A stretch of 50,538 nt of DNA. It comes from Solirubrobacterales bacterium. Lineage in GTDB: Bacteria > Actinomycetota > Thermoleophilia > Solirubrobacterales > Solirubrobacteraceae. Below, in pieces: positions 1 through 7,666 of the stretch (position 1 is the first letter of the stretch; every line of letters begins with the position of its first letter). The notes beneath the pieces are model-generated. The model was not told where the DNA came from, did not search any database, and worked only from the letters and a program-made list of their open reading frames with translations. The stretch spans positions 1 through 50,538 of the forward strand of contig DAIDJO010000120.1 in NCBI GenBank assembly GCA_027451345.1, given 5' to 3'. Position numbers and translations under genes: made by a program.

Positions 1-359
1 GCGTCGAGGCTCTCGCCGATCGCCGGCTTGGCGACGAGATCGAAGGCCCCCTCCGCGAGGGCGTCAACGGCCCGGGCCCCCTGCGTCGGGGAGAACGCGG
101 AGACGACGATCACCGGGAGCTCCGAGCGGCCCCGCTGGCGCAGCGCCCGCAGCACGCCGATGCCGTCCAGGCCGGGCATCGAGAGGTCGAGCATCAGCGC
201 GTCCGGCCGCTCGCGGTCGCAGGCGGCGAGCGCCTCATCGCCGTTCGCCGCGCTGGCGACGATCTGGACCCCGGCGCGCGACAGCGATGATGCGACGATC
301 CGTCGCATCATCGCGCTGTCGTCGGCGACGACGACACGTGGCGGGGTCTCGACCGACAT
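1..359 (-). CDS. cheB: CheB-type receiver domain (partial; continues past left edge)
   Basis: The N-terminal 119 residues of a response regulator are encoded here and the reading frame runs off the left edge. The receiver fold is intact: acidic pair D13-D14, phosphoacceptor D58 in LDLSMPG, S87 and K111 in the VAKP motif. The segment EGAFDLVAKP is typical of CheB, the protein-glutamate methylesterase that removes methyl groups from chemoreceptors and is activated by CheA phosphorylation. The methylesterase domain would lie outside the window, so a stand-alone CheY-like protein is not excluded. The ATG lies 22 nt downstream of the cheW stop, and the two are probably co-transcribed. The spacer contains a short GAGAC repeat and no classical Shine-Dalgarno (SD) sequence. 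Confidence 0.72.
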   Translation of the reverse strand, partial: MSVETPPRVVVADDSAMMRRIVASSLSRAGVQIVASAANGDEALAACDRERPDALMLDLSMPGLDGIGVLRALRQRGRSELPVIVVSAFSPTQGARAVDALAEGAFDLVAKPAIGESLD

Positions 360-381
360 CGTCTCGTCTCGTCTCGCGTCC

Positions 382-831
382 CTAGGCGGCCTGGGCCAGC
401 TGGCCGGAGCCGAGGCCGAGGAAGATCGTGCCCGGCTTGAGCAGGACGACGAGCCGGTCCCCGATCTTGGCGATCGCCTCGATCAGCTCCGAGTCGGCAC
501 CCGGCACCTCCTCGAAGTCGGCCTCCTCGACCGTCAGGACCTCCTCGACCTCATCGACGATCACGCCGACGGTCTCGTCGGCGGACTCGACGATGACGAT
601 CTTCGTCGCCTCACTCAGCTCCGAGGCGAGGCCGAGGCGGGCGGCGAGGTCGTACACCGGGACGATTCGCCCACGCAGGCTGATGACGCCGCGCACCCAG
701 GCGATCGGCGACGCGACCGAACGCGGCTCGTTGTAGCGGATGATCTCGTGCACCTGCTCGATCGGCAACGCGTACTGCTCGGCTCCGAGGGTGAAGACGA
801 CCAATTGCCGCGCTTGGTTCTCGTCCGACAT
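382..831 (-). CDS. cheW: Chemotaxis coupling protein CheW
   Basis: CheW is the cytoplasmic adaptor that links chemoreceptors to the CheA kinase. The 149-residue protein shows the CheW fold: LVVFTLGAEQYALPIEQVHEI at the start, then WVRGVISLRGRIVPVYDL in the middle, then VGVIVDEVEEVLTV. The ATG at 831 was chosen over an in-frame ATG 30 nt upstream because AGGAGG lies 6 nt before it and the homology begins there. Its length is normal for the family. It is the first gene of a cheW-cheB unit with its own FliA-type promoter (892-918), so it is expected to be a late flagellar gene. Confidence 0.93.
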   Translation of the reverse strand: MSDENQARQLVVFTLGAEQYALPIEQVHEIIRYNEPRSVASPIAWVRGVISLRGRIVPVYDLAARLGLASELSEATKIVIVESADETVGVIVDEVEEVLTVEEADFEEVPGADSELIEAIAKIGDRLVVLLKPGTIFLGLGSGQLAQAA

Positions 832-891
832 TGGAATCCTCCTGATTGACTTGGCGGGCAACCACGCGGCGAGCGCGAACCCGTACCCCGA

Positions 892-918
892 TCTTCGGCG
901 CGCGCGGGCAGAGCTTTA
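892..918 (-). promoter_or_regulatory. Putative FliA (sigma-28) promoter of cheW
   Basis: Reading the minus strand, TAAAGCTC is followed after exactly 11 nt by GCCGAAGA. The known sigma-28 consensus is TAAAGTTT-N11-GCCGATAA. It lies 60 nt upstream of the cheW ATG in the 170-nt spacer after fliN, so cheW-cheB appears to be a separate transcription unit. Confidence 0.75.
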
Positions 919-1000
919 GCCCCGGGGTGGGCTGTGGGAGGGCCGGTGAGCGCGGCGGAGCCGGGCGCCGAAGCAGCGGCGAGGCGCCCGCGGGGAAGGG

Positions 1001-1363
1001 CTAGCTCGCGGCGTCGGCCGCGGGCTCGGAGCCCGCGACCGGGGGCGGGGTGGGACGGGCTCCCGCGGCGCCGACCACCTCGGTGATGCGCACCCCGAAC
1101 TGCTCGTCGACGAAGACGACCTCGCCGCGGGCGATCGGGGTCCCGTTGACGAGCAGATCGACCGGCTCGCCGGCCATGCGGTTCAGGGTGAGGATCGAGC
1201 CCTGACGGAGCTCAAGCGTCTCGCCGACGGTCAGGCGGGTGCGCCCGATCTCGACCGTGAGATCGATCGGCACGTCACTGAGGCGCCGCAGATCCGCCAT
1301 CCCGGGCGGGTCCTGGGCGGCGCCGGTGTCGGTCAGTTGCTCGAGCTCGACGGGTTCGGACAT
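1001..1363 (-). CDS. fliN: Flagellar motor switch protein FliN (short form)
   Basis: FliN forms the base of the cytoplasmic C-ring that controls rotation direction and helps dock export substrates. The 120-residue protein has the surface-presentation-of-antigens (SpoA) domain at about residues 30-100: DVPIDLTVEIGRTRLTVGE, LNRMAGEPVDLLVNGTPIARGEV and VDEQFGVRITEVV. The N-terminal 25 residues are acidic and the last 20 are Pro/Ala-rich. It follows fliL by 18 nt at the end of the motA-motB-fliL-fliN run. A FliM gene, usually beside fliN, is not present between fliL and cheW and must lie elsewhere. Confidence 0.9.
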   Translation of the reverse strand: MSEPVELEQLTDTGAAQDPPGMADLRRLSDVPIDLTVEIGRTRLTVGETLELRQGSILTLNRMAGEPVDLLVNGTPIARGEVVFVDEQFGVRITEVVGAAGARPTPPPVAGSEPAADAAS

Positions 1364-1381
1364 ACGGACACGGTAGACGGT

Positions 1382-1816
1382 CTACTGGACCGCCACATCC
1401 GTGAAATAGATGTTGTTCACCTTCGTGTCGGTCTGCGCGCGGATGTCGGCGAGGATCCGGTGCTCGAGCGCGCGCCGGCCCGGCTGGGTGACGAGCGCGC
1501 TCGCGGGCTGATCCGTGACGTCGTTGGTGATGATCGCGCGGATCACCGCCTCCTCGGTCAGGCTGCCGAAGCCGGTCGGAGGCGGGTTCGTCGGGCTGGT
1601 CACCCCGATGCTCTGGGTCGGCGCCAGCAGCAGGGCCACGGTGAGGGTCGCGTACTGGCCGCCCCGCATGTTCAGGGTGAACTGCTTGGGGAGGATGTAG
1701 ATCGTGCCGTCGACCTTCACCTTGGCGTGCTTCTTGGGCATCGCGAACGTGTAGCCGGCGAAGCCGACGACACCCACGATGACGACGATGATGGGAATGA
1801 GGAGCTTCTTGTTCAT
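1382..1816 (-). CDS. fliL: Flagellar basal body-associated protein FliL
   Basis: FliL is a single-pass inner-membrane protein that surrounds the stator units and stabilises or activates them. The 144-residue sequence has one membrane helix at about residues 5-26, followed by a periplasmic domain. The C-terminal part, LTEEAVIRAIITNDVTD and RRALEHRILADIR, is the stomatin-like region of FliL. It starts 2 nt before the end of motB's stop-codon region, so translation is probably coupled to motB. Gene order motA-motB-fliL supports the call. Confidence 0.87.
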   Translation of the reverse strand: MNKKLLIPIIVVIVGVVGFAGYTFAMPKKHAKVKVDGTIYILPKQFTLNMRGGQYATLTVALLLAPTQSIGVTSPTNPPPTGFGSLTEEAVIRAIITNDVTDQPASALVTQPGRRALEHRILADIRAQTDTKVNNIYFTDVAVQ

Positions 1817-1818
1817 GG

Positions 1819-2688
1819 TTATGCGCCTGGGTTAGGTACCGGGTACTTGCGTTCGAAGACGACCTCCACCCGCCGGTTCTGAGCCCGGCCGGCCGGGGTG
1901 GCGTTGGAGGCGACGGGGTGCTCCTCGCCGTAGCCCTGGGAGCTGAGGCGAGCCGCCGGCACGCCGCGGTCGAGCAGGTACTGGAGCACGACGTTGGCCC
2001 GCCCGCTCGAGAGCCACCAGTTGCTCGGGAACTGCGAGTCGGCGATCGGGACGTTGTCCGTGTAACCCTCGACCACGACCGGATGGTCCTCGACGTCGAG
2101 GTTGATCAGGGTGGCGATCTCGGTGAGCAGCGGGTAGCTCTGCGGCTCGAGCGCGTCCTGCCCGGAGGCGAACAGCAGGTTGTCGGTGAGGACGGTGACG
2201 ACGAGGCCCTGCTGGTTGATCTGCGCCTTCACCTGGTTGGCCCAGCCGTGCGCCTGCGCGTAGGCGTTCAGGCGATGCTGCAGGGCGAGGAAGTCGCTGT
2301 TCTCCTGGGAGGCGTTCTGCGCCTCCTTGAGCAGCGCGTTGATCTGCGCCTGGCTCGCCTGTGCCCCGCGGTCGGTCGGCTTGGGCACGGTCGGGGTGAG
2401 CGGGACGATCGCCGGGATCACCGTGTTGTTCGGGGAGTTCCGGGCGGTCGAGTCGGCGCCCGCGTTCAGGATCGAGCTGCCGCCGTTGAGGATCGCGCCC
2501 GAGAAGGCGGCCTTCAACGACTGCTGCAGGCTGACGTACTTGGAGATGTTCACCGAGGAGATCGAGAACAGCACGACGAACAGCGCCAGCAGCAGCGTGA
2601 TCATGTCCGAGTAGGTGAGCAGCCATCGTTCTCCGCTCTCGTGCTCTCCGCCGCCGTCGGCGCCCCGGCGTCGCGATCCGCGGGCCAT
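1819..2688 (-). CDS. motB: Stator protein MotB
   Basis: MotB is the peptidoglycan-anchored half of the proton- or sodium-driven stator. It carries the N-terminal plug/membrane segment with LLTYSDMITLLLALFVVLFS, in which D28 is the ion-binding aspartate. A low-complexity linker covers about residues 75-125 and a C-terminal OmpA-like peptidoglycan-binding domain about residues 165-280 (VVVEGYTDNVPI, RANVVLQYL, GYGEEHPVA, NRRVEV). At 289 residues the length is normal. The ATG overlaps the motA stop by one base (TGATG), which indicates translational coupling. Whether the ion is H+ or Na+ cannot be read safely from the sequence. Confidence 0.95.
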   Translation of the reverse strand: MARGSRRRGADGGGEHESGERWLLTYSDMITLLLALFVVLFSISSVNISKYVSLQQSLKAAFSGAILNGGSSILNAGADSTARNSPNNTVIPAIVPLTPTVPKPTDRGAQASQAQINALLKEAQNASQENSDFLALQHRLNAYAQAHGWANQVKAQINQQGLVVTVLTDNLLFASGQDALEPQSYPLLTEIATLINLDVEDHPVVVEGYTDNVPIADSQFPSNWWLSSGRANVVLQYLLDRGVPAARLSSQGYGEEHPVASNATPAGRAQNRRVEVVFERKYPVPNPGA

Positions 2689-3500
2689 CAGGCGGCCTCG
2701 GCGCGCTCACGCTGCCCGACCTGCGCGACCGGCGGCTCCTCCTCGCTCACGCGGTCGATCGGGGCGATGTAGGAGTTGAGCTTCTCGGCGACGACGCGGG
2801 GGTTGTCCCCGGCCTGGACGGCGAGGATCCCGTCGAGGGTGAGTGTGCGCAGCTCGACCTCCGCCTTCGACAGGCCCTCGAGACGGCCGGCCACCGGCAG
2901 GTAGATCACGTTGGCCGAGCCGATGCCCAGGAGCGTGGCGACGAACGCGCTCGAGATCGAGGGGCCGAGCGTGGAGGGGGCCGACAGGTTCTGGAGCACG
3001 TGCACCAGGCCCATCACCGTGCCGATGATGCCCATCGTCGGGGCGAAGCCGCCGGCCTTGGTGAACATCGCCGAGCCGTGGTGGTGGCGCGCGATCATGC
3101 CGTCGATCTCGGCCTCGAGGACGTCGCGGACGAGGTCCGGGTCGATGCCGTCCACGACGAGCTGCAGCCCCTTGCGGGTGAACTCGTCGTCGATCTGATT
3201 GACGCGCTCGTCGAGCGCGAGCAGGCCCTCGCGGCGCGCCTGTTCGGCGAGCGAGACGAGCAGCGCCACGCGCTCTCCCACGTCCGGCGGCTTGCTCTTC
3301 AGGGCGACCTTGTAGAGCGGGATGATCTTGCTCATCGTCTCCGGGCCGACGCTCGCGCCGGTCGCGCCGGCCGTGCCGAGGAAGATGATCAGCACCGCGG
3401 GGATGTCGAGGAACGACGCCGGGCTCGTCCCGCCCATCAGGGCGCCGAGCAGAATGCCCACGAAGGCCATGCCGATGCTCAGACCCGTGGAGAGCTTCAT
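2688..3500 (-). CDS. motA: Stator protein MotA
   Basis: MotA forms the ion channel with MotB and pushes on FliG. The 270-residue protein has four hydrophobic segments: two near the N-terminus (residues 5-50) and a pair around FAPTMGIIGTVMGLVHVL and AFVATLLGIGSANVIYLPV. The cytoplasmic loop between them contains ARREGLLALDERV, typical of MotA. The start at 3500 (MKLSTG) was chosen over an in-frame ATG at 3536: homology starts here, and a FliA-like promoter (3508-3535) covers the longer form's start codon. That promoter would give an essentially leaderless message. Confidence 0.93.
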   Translation of the reverse strand: MKLSTGLSIGMAFVGILLGALMGGTSPASFLDIPAVLIIFLGTAGATGASVGPETMSKIIPLYKVALKSKPPDVGERVALLVSLAEQARREGLLALDERVNQIDDEFTRKGLQLVVDGIDPDLVRDVLEAEIDGMIARHHHGSAMFTKAGGFAPTMGIIGTVMGLVHVLQNLSAPSTLGPSISSAFVATLLGIGSANVIYLPVAGRLEGLSKAEVELRTLTLDGILAVQAGDNPRVVAEKLNSYIAPIDRVSEEEPPVAQVGQRERAEAA

Positions 3501-3507
3501 AGGCCCT

Positions 3508-3535
3508 ACATCGGCCGCCCGCGCCGATTTCTTCA
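3508..3535 (-). promoter_or_regulatory. Candidate FliA (sigma-28) promoter of motA
   Basis: On the minus strand TGAAGAAA is followed after 12 nt by GCCGATGT. The -10 ends 7 nt before the motA ATG. The spacer is one base longer than the classical N11 and the -35 is weaker, hence moderate confidence. It is supported by similar sites elsewhere in this cluster. Confidence 0.5.
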
Positions 3536-3635
3536 ATTCCGATGGACGTCAGGACGCCTCCGGCGCGCGCGGGCGGGCCCGGGACGGAGCGGCGGCGGGT
3601 GCGGCGGAGCTCGGCGGTGCGCCGTGGGGCGGGGC

Positions 3636-3968
3636 TCAGGTGCCGTCGGCCGGCTCGACCGGGTCCGGCGCGGGTGCGTCGGCCTCGGCTCGGTCGAGCG
3701 AGAGGAGCATGCCCTGGGCGGCGCGACGCGCGTGGACGCCGTGCGGCTGGGCGCCCTCCTGGCGGCGCCGGTTGAGCGCGCCGGAGAGGACGTCGACCCG
3801 GTGGTCGCGAATGTCCTGCACCACGCGCTCGGGCGACTCGGCCACGACGATCTTGGTGCCGGTCGTGAGCGTGATCACCGTGTCGGGATTGGCCTCCACC
3901 GTGACGATCAGATCGGGATTCAGATGAAACTCCTCGGCCTGGTGGCCGAGGCGGTGCAGCGAGATCAT
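3636..3968 (-). CDS. flbD: FlbD family flagellar protein, with C-terminal extension
   Basis: This small protein is usually found next to flgE or motA in Gram-positive flagellar clusters (B. subtilis SwrD/FlbD family) and is linked to flagellar power. The first 65 residues fit the family: MISLHRLGHQAEEFHLNPDL, VEANPDTVITLTTGTKIVVAES and ERVVQDIRDHR. Family members are usually about 70 residues, whereas this one has 110. The extra 40 residues are Arg/Ala/Pro-rich and not recognisable. The ATG at 3968 was chosen because the family starts at MI(S/T)L and AGAGGA lies upstream. The alternative in-frame ATG at 3998 adds ten residues with no homology. Confidence 0.8.
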   Translation of the reverse strand: MISLHRLGHQAEEFHLNPDLIVTVEANPDTVITLTTGTKIVVAESPERVVQDIRDHRVDVLSGALNRRRQEGAQPHGVHARRAAQGMLLSLDRAEADAPAPDPVEPADGT

Positions 3969-4080
3969 CGCCTGCGTCCTCTCTCCTCGGTGCGGCACAT
4001 GATGACAGCGGGCGGCGCCGGACCGTCGGCGCCGCCCTTAACCATCGGCTCGAGGAGCCGTTGGCCCAAGTCCCGACGGA

Positions 4081-5082
4081 TCAGGCGCCCGTCATCTGGA
4101 TGAGGGTCTGCATCATCTGGTCGGCGGTGCTGATCACGCTCGAGTTGGCCTGATAGCCGCGCTCGGCCTCGATCATGTTCGTGAACTCGGTGGCCATGTC
4201 GACGTTCGACTGCTCGAGCTCGCCGGAGATCGTCTGCGTGTTCACGAAGGGGCCGCTGTCCGGGGTGCCGTAGCTGGCCGAGCCCGAGTTGGGGGAGGCC
4301 GACCAGGCGGTGCCCGCCTCGCGGGCGAGCCCGGCCTGGTTCGGGAAGGAGGCGATCGCCAGGTAGCCGGCGAGGCAGGTCTGGCCGTAGTTCGTGTCCG
4401 CCGGGTTGTTGTCGGTGTAGGTGACCGCTCCACTCTGACCGATCGACACGTTCGTCGATCCCGGCGGGATGTAGATGTAGGTCGCGCCGGTCGCCGTCTG
4501 CGCGGCGGCGCTGCCCGGCGCGGCGGTCTGCGCGGCCGCCTGGGGCGTGGCGTAGCCGATCACGTACTGGCCGCCGGCGGTGGTGAGGAAGCCCTGTGCG
4601 TCGGTCGTGAGGTTGCCGGCCCGGGTGTAGCTGATCGCCGTCGGCAGCGACGCCTTGGTGACGCCCGCGCTCGTGCTGTTGGCATTGATCGCCACGGCGG
4701 CGTTGCCCGAGGCCAGCGGCGGCGTGTACGTGCCCGCGGTCGGCGCGGTCGGTGCGCCGGTGCTCGTGCCGACCACGAGGAAGCCATCGCCCTGCAGGCC
4801 GACGTCGAGGGCGTTGCCCGTGTTCTGGAAGGAGCCGGCGGACATGATCTGGTCGATCGAGCCGACCCCCACGCCGAGGCCGACCTGCTCCGGGTTGGTG
4901 CCGCCGTTGGACGCGGTCTGCGACGACCCGCCGGAGATCAGCATCGACAGCTCCGACTCGAACGTCGTGCGCTGCGCCTTGTAGCCGATCGTGTCGACGT
5001 TGGCCAGGTTGTTGGCCGTGACGTTGAGCATCTGCTGGTGGGCTTCGAGTCCGCTGATCGCGGAGTACATGCCTGGCATCAT
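4081..5082 (-). CDS. flgE: Flagellar hook protein FlgE
   Basis: FlgE polymerises into the hook that joins the rod to the filament. The 333-residue protein has the N-terminal rod-type motif (MYSAISGLEAHQQMLNVTAN then NLANVDTIGYKAQR) and the matching C-terminal coiled region (LEQSNVDMATEFTNMIEAER, GYQANSSVISTADQMMQTLI). The central region contains the F/GDGFLVV motif common to FlgE/F/G and a Thr/Ala/Gly-rich variable domain. It is short for a hook protein, since many exceed 400 residues. FlgG is a weaker alternative because true flgG and flgF/G genes occur on the plus strand. AAAGGAG lies 11 nt upstream of the start. It follows flgD and the TIGR02530-like gene, which is the usual hook gene order. 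Confidence 0.9.
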   Translation of the reverse strand: MMPGMYSAISGLEAHQQMLNVTANNLANVDTIGYKAQRTTFESELSMLISGGSSQTASNGGTNPEQVGLGVGVGSIDQIMSAGSFQNTGNALDVGLQGDGFLVVGTSTGAPTAPTAGTYTPPLASGNAAVAINANSTSAGVTKASLPTAISYTRAGNLTTDAQGFLTTAGGQYVIGYATPQAAAQTAAPGSAAAQTATGATYIYIPPGSTNVSIGQSGAVTYTDNNPADTNYGQTCLAGYLAIASFPNQAGLAREAGTAWSASPNSGSASYGTPDSGPFVNTQTISGELEQSNVDMATEFTNMIEAERGYQANSSVISTADQMMQTLIQMTGA

Positions 5083-5164
5083 CTGTCCATCAACTCCTTT
5101 GAGCGGCTTCCTCGAGGAGGTCCGGCCGCGGTTCGTGTCCTGTTGGCTGGTTGATCCGTGGCGC

Positions 5165-5575
5165 CTAGGCGATCACGGCACTGTCGATGTTGGTGAAGAC
5201 GTGAGACCTCATGGCCTCCGGGGTCACCGCGGTGATCACGGTGTTGTTCTGGACCGAGGCGACGAAGGCCGTCCCGTCCACGAAGACCACTGAGTTGCGC
5301 GCGCCCTTGCCGGCCGCGCGCTGGATGCCCTCGGTCAGGCGACCGAGGGTCTGGGTGTTGAGATCGACGCCACGGCGCGACAGGCGCTCCAGGGCGTGCT
5401 TGGAGAACGTCGGGGTCGTGCCGCCGACGCCCTGCTGAGCCAGGACCTCGGCGAACGAGGGTCCACTCGCCGGGGTCTGTGGCGCCTGCGGGCCGGCCGG
5501 CCGACCGGCCGGGGCGGGCGCCCCGGCCGCCGTTCCGGGCGGGATCAGGGCGGGGTTGTTGATCAGGTCGCTCAC
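5165..5575 (-). CDS. Flagellar operon protein, TIGR02530 type
   Basis: This 136-residue protein resembles the conserved 'flagellar operon protein' found between flgD and flgE in many Gram-positive and spirochaete clusters. The first 50 residues are Pro/Ala-rich. The conserved core follows: FSKHALERLSRRGVDLN, LTEGIQRAAGKGARNSVVFV and DGTAFVASVQNNTVITAV. No enzymatic motif is visible and the function is unknown. A role in hook assembly is inferred only from position. The start is GTG, overlapping the flgD stop by 4 nt (GTGA), so translation is probably coupled to flgD. Confidence 0.85.
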   Translation of the reverse strand: MSDLINNPALIPPGTAAGAPAPAGRPAGPQAPQTPASGPSFAEVLAQQGVGGTTPTFSKHALERLSRRGVDLNTQTLGRLTEGIQRAAGKGARNSVVFVDGTAFVASVQNNTVITAVTPEAMRSHVFTNIDSAVIA

Positions 5576-6090
5576 GGGACCGTGGTGGTGGTCGTGCCGG
5601 TGGTCGTGCCGGTCGTGGTGCCGGTCGTCGTGCCGGTCGTGGTGCCGGCCGCCGTGACGTTGAGGATCGACCCCAGGTGGACGCCCGCGGTGCCGGCGAC
5701 GGTCAGGGTCGGGCCCGAGCTTGTGATCTGCACGCTGGAGACGGTGCCGGTGACCTTGTTGCCGGTCGCCTGGTCGAGATAGGTCACCGAGTCGCCGATC
5801 AGGCTGATCGCCTGGCTCACCGACTGCGCCTGCGCGGTCGTCTGCGTGTTCTGCGCGGTGTTGGTCTCCTGTTCGACGGCCGTCATCTGCGCCAGCTCGG
5901 TGAGGTACTGGGTCGGATCGCTCGACGACGGGTTCAGCGGATCCTGGTGCTGGAGCTCGTCCATCATCAGGTTCAGAAACTGGTTCGTGTTGAGGGCCAG
6001 GGAGCTGCTGTTGCTGATCGTTGAGCCCGCCGTGCCCTGCTGGGCCTGGCCCGAGGCGTTGGTGGTGGCGGGCGGAGTTGAGATGCTCAT
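5572..6090 (-). CDS. flgD: Hook-capping scaffold protein FlgD, with Gly-Thr repeat tail
   Basis: FlgD caps the growing hook so that FlgE subunits can polymerise. The conserved N-terminal export/capping region is present at about residues 35-90: LNTNQFLNLMMDELQHQDPL, NPSSSDPTQYLTELAQMTAV, then EQ and LIGDSVTYLD. The C-terminal beta-domain is short, and the protein ends in five GTTT units. At the DNA level this is a 12-bp imperfect repeat at 5577-5648. At 172 residues it is shorter than the enterobacterial protein but similar to other Gram-positive FlgD. A GAGGGAAC ribosome-binding site (RBS) precedes the ATG, 16 nt after the fliK stop. Confidence 0.9.
   Translation of the reverse strand: MSISTPPATTNASGQAQQGTAGSTISNSSSLALNTNQFLNLMMDELQHQDPLNPSSSDPTQYLTELAQMTAVEQETNTAQNTQTTAQAQSVSQAISLIGDSVTYLDQATGNKVTGTVSSVQITSSGPTLTVAGTAGVHLGSILNVTAAGTTTGTTTGTTTGTTTGTTTTTVP
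5577..5648. repeat. 12-bp imperfect tandem repeat encoding the FlgD tail
   Basis: The unit is close to GTGGTCGTGCCG on the plus strand, repeated about six times with third-position changes (GTC/GTG/GTT alternate). It encodes the (Gly-Thr-Thr-Thr)n tail of FlgD. The degeneracy at third positions suggests it is old rather than a freshly expanded array. Confidence 0.75.
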
Positions 6091-6106
6091 CGCGAGTTCC
6101 CTCGGC

Positions 6107-7666
6107 TCATGCGAGCACGTCGACGAGCACGCCGGAGCGCAGCTCGACCGTCAGCTCGGTCGGAGTTGATGTCGTGTCGTCCACGCCGGGCGAGGCGGCG
6201 GCGCCGTTCCAGCGCCCGCTCGTGCCCGATCCGTCGCCCGTCGATCCCGCGAAGCTGCCCGTGCCCGGCTGGCCGGAGCTCCCGATGTCCAGGCGCAGCA
6301 GGGACATCCCGCTGTCCTCGAGGGAACGCTTCAGATCGGCCGCGCTCTGCTGCAGCGTCGCGACCGCCTCCGGGTGATCGGCGGCGACGCGGGCGACGAG
6401 TCCGGCCGGCGTCTGGGCGAGCGAGATCCTGATGCCCCCCAACGACTCCGGCGCCAGGGAGATCCGCGCGGTCGAGATGCCCGCCTGGTTGGCCGCCGTG
6501 AACGTGGCCCTCACCGTGTCGACCGCATCTCGCAGCGACACGCCGCTGAACGCGAGTTCGCGCCCCTGGCCGCCCGTCGGCGTGGCGCCGCGGAGCGGAT
6601 CGGCGGCGGAGGTTCCCGGGACCGAGACGGCGTTCGCGGACGGCGTCGTCGACGGGGAGGTCGACGCCGGCGGGCCCGCGGCACTGCCGTGCTCGGTCGT
6701 GGCCGCGGGGTGGCCGGCCGAGCCAGCGCCCGAGTGGGCGCCCGGATCCGCCATGCCGTGCGGTGTCTGCGCAGCGCCCGAGGCGCCCGTCGTGGCCGAC
6801 GAGGTCGTCGTGGCTGTCGGGGAGGCGGCGGCTCGGGCCGGTGAGGCGGTTCTCGACGGGGCGGTCGCGGTGTGCCCGCGGCCCTCCGGTTGTGGACTCG
6901 CCACCGAGGTCGGCCGCGCCCCGTCGCCACCGCGTGCGTCGGTCGGTGAGGTCAGGGTTCCGGCCGGCGCCGCCGAGCTCGCGGCGGGCTGGCCGCCCGC
7001 CGCGGCGGGGGTGGCGCCAGCCGCCCCCGGCGTTCCCGACGCGGGGTCGGTGCCGCGCTGCGGCGCGACCGTCTGCCCGGGCGCCGCGCCGCTCGGCATG
7101 ACGTGGATCGATCCGACCGGCGCCGCCGGCGTACCACCCGCCGTGCCCGAGGGCGACGCCGCGTCGGCCGACGCGGAGGCGGGAGTGGAGCCGCCGGCGG
7201 ACGCGGCGTGGGTGCGGGAGGCCGTTGACGGCGCCGTGGAGGACGTGAGCGCCGCGACGGTGCTGAGCGTCGTGTCACTCGTCGATGCGCTCGAGGATGA
7301 CCCGCTGGCGCTCGCGCCGGCGCCGGGGGACGCGGGCTGGCCCGGCGTCGCCGGTGCCGCGGCCGCGGCTGCGGCTGCGTTTGCGGCGTCAGGGTCGGTC
7401 TGTGACGTCGAGGCCGCATCGCCGTCGGCGCGACGGTGGGTCGAGGAGGCGCCGCGTGAGCGCACCGCCCGTCCGTTGTTCGCGTGGTCACCGACCGTCG
7501 TGCCGGTGTCCCTGTGGCCTTCCGCAACTGCGGTCCGGGCCGAATCGAGCATTGTTCCGAACGGTTCTCCGCCTGGGGGAGAGCCGCCCGGAGGTCCGCC
7601 TCCGGGGGGCGCCGCCGTCTGCGGCGAGCCGACCGGAGCGGGGGGTGCCACCGCAGGTGGTGTCAT
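6107..7666 (-). CDS. fliK: Flagellar hook-length control protein FliK
   Basis: FliK acts as the exported molecular ruler that ends hook growth and triggers the substrate switch through FlhB. The 519-residue sequence has a long disordered Ala/Pro/Ser/Thr/Gly region (about residues 1-370) and a C-terminal FliK/Flg_hook domain: RELAFSGVSLRDAVDTVRAT, ISTARISLAPESLGGIRISL and AATLQQSAADLKRSL-like helices. Such a domain layout and the position between fliJ and flgD are characteristic. The ATG overlaps the fliJ stop (ATGA). The disordered region makes a GC-rich open antisense frame that is not a gene. Confidence 0.9.
   Translation of the reverse strand: MTPPAVAPPAPVGSPQTAAPPGGGPPGGSPPGGEPFGTMLDSARTAVAEGHRDTGTTVGDHANNGRAVRSRGASSTHRRADGDAASTSQTDPDAANAAAAAAAAPATPGQPASPGAGASASGSSSSASTSDTTLSTVAALTSSTAPSTASRTHAASAGGSTPASASADAASPSGTAGGTPAAPVGSIHVMPSGAAPGQTVAPQRGTDPASGTPGAAGATPAAAGGQPAASSAAPAGTLTSPTDARGGDGARPTSVASPQPEGRGHTATAPSRTASPARAAASPTATTTSSATTGASGAAQTPHGMADPGAHSGAGSAGHPAATTEHGSAAGPPASTSPSTTPSANAVSVPGTSAADPLRGATPTGGQGRELAFSGVSLRDAVDTVRATFTAANQAGISTARISLAPESLGGIRISLAQTPAGLVARVAADHPEAVATLQQSAADLKRSLEDSGMSLLRLDIGSSGQPGTGSFAGSTGDGSGTSGRWNGAAASPGVDDTTSTPTELTVELRSGVLVDVLA

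Noticed and set aside
28-849. Long plus-strand open frame opposite cheB and cheW
   Set aside because: It is a high-GC shadow of two well-supported minus-strand genes and shows no family features.
2590-2625. Attempt to decide Na+ versus H+ coupling from the MotB membrane helix
   Set aside because: The residues around D28 are compatible with both types, so no call is justified.
4020-4060. TTAAGG and GCCGAT boxes between flbD and flgE considered as another FliA promoter
   Set aside because: The boxes are in the wrong order or only 2 nt apart, so no proper spacing exists.
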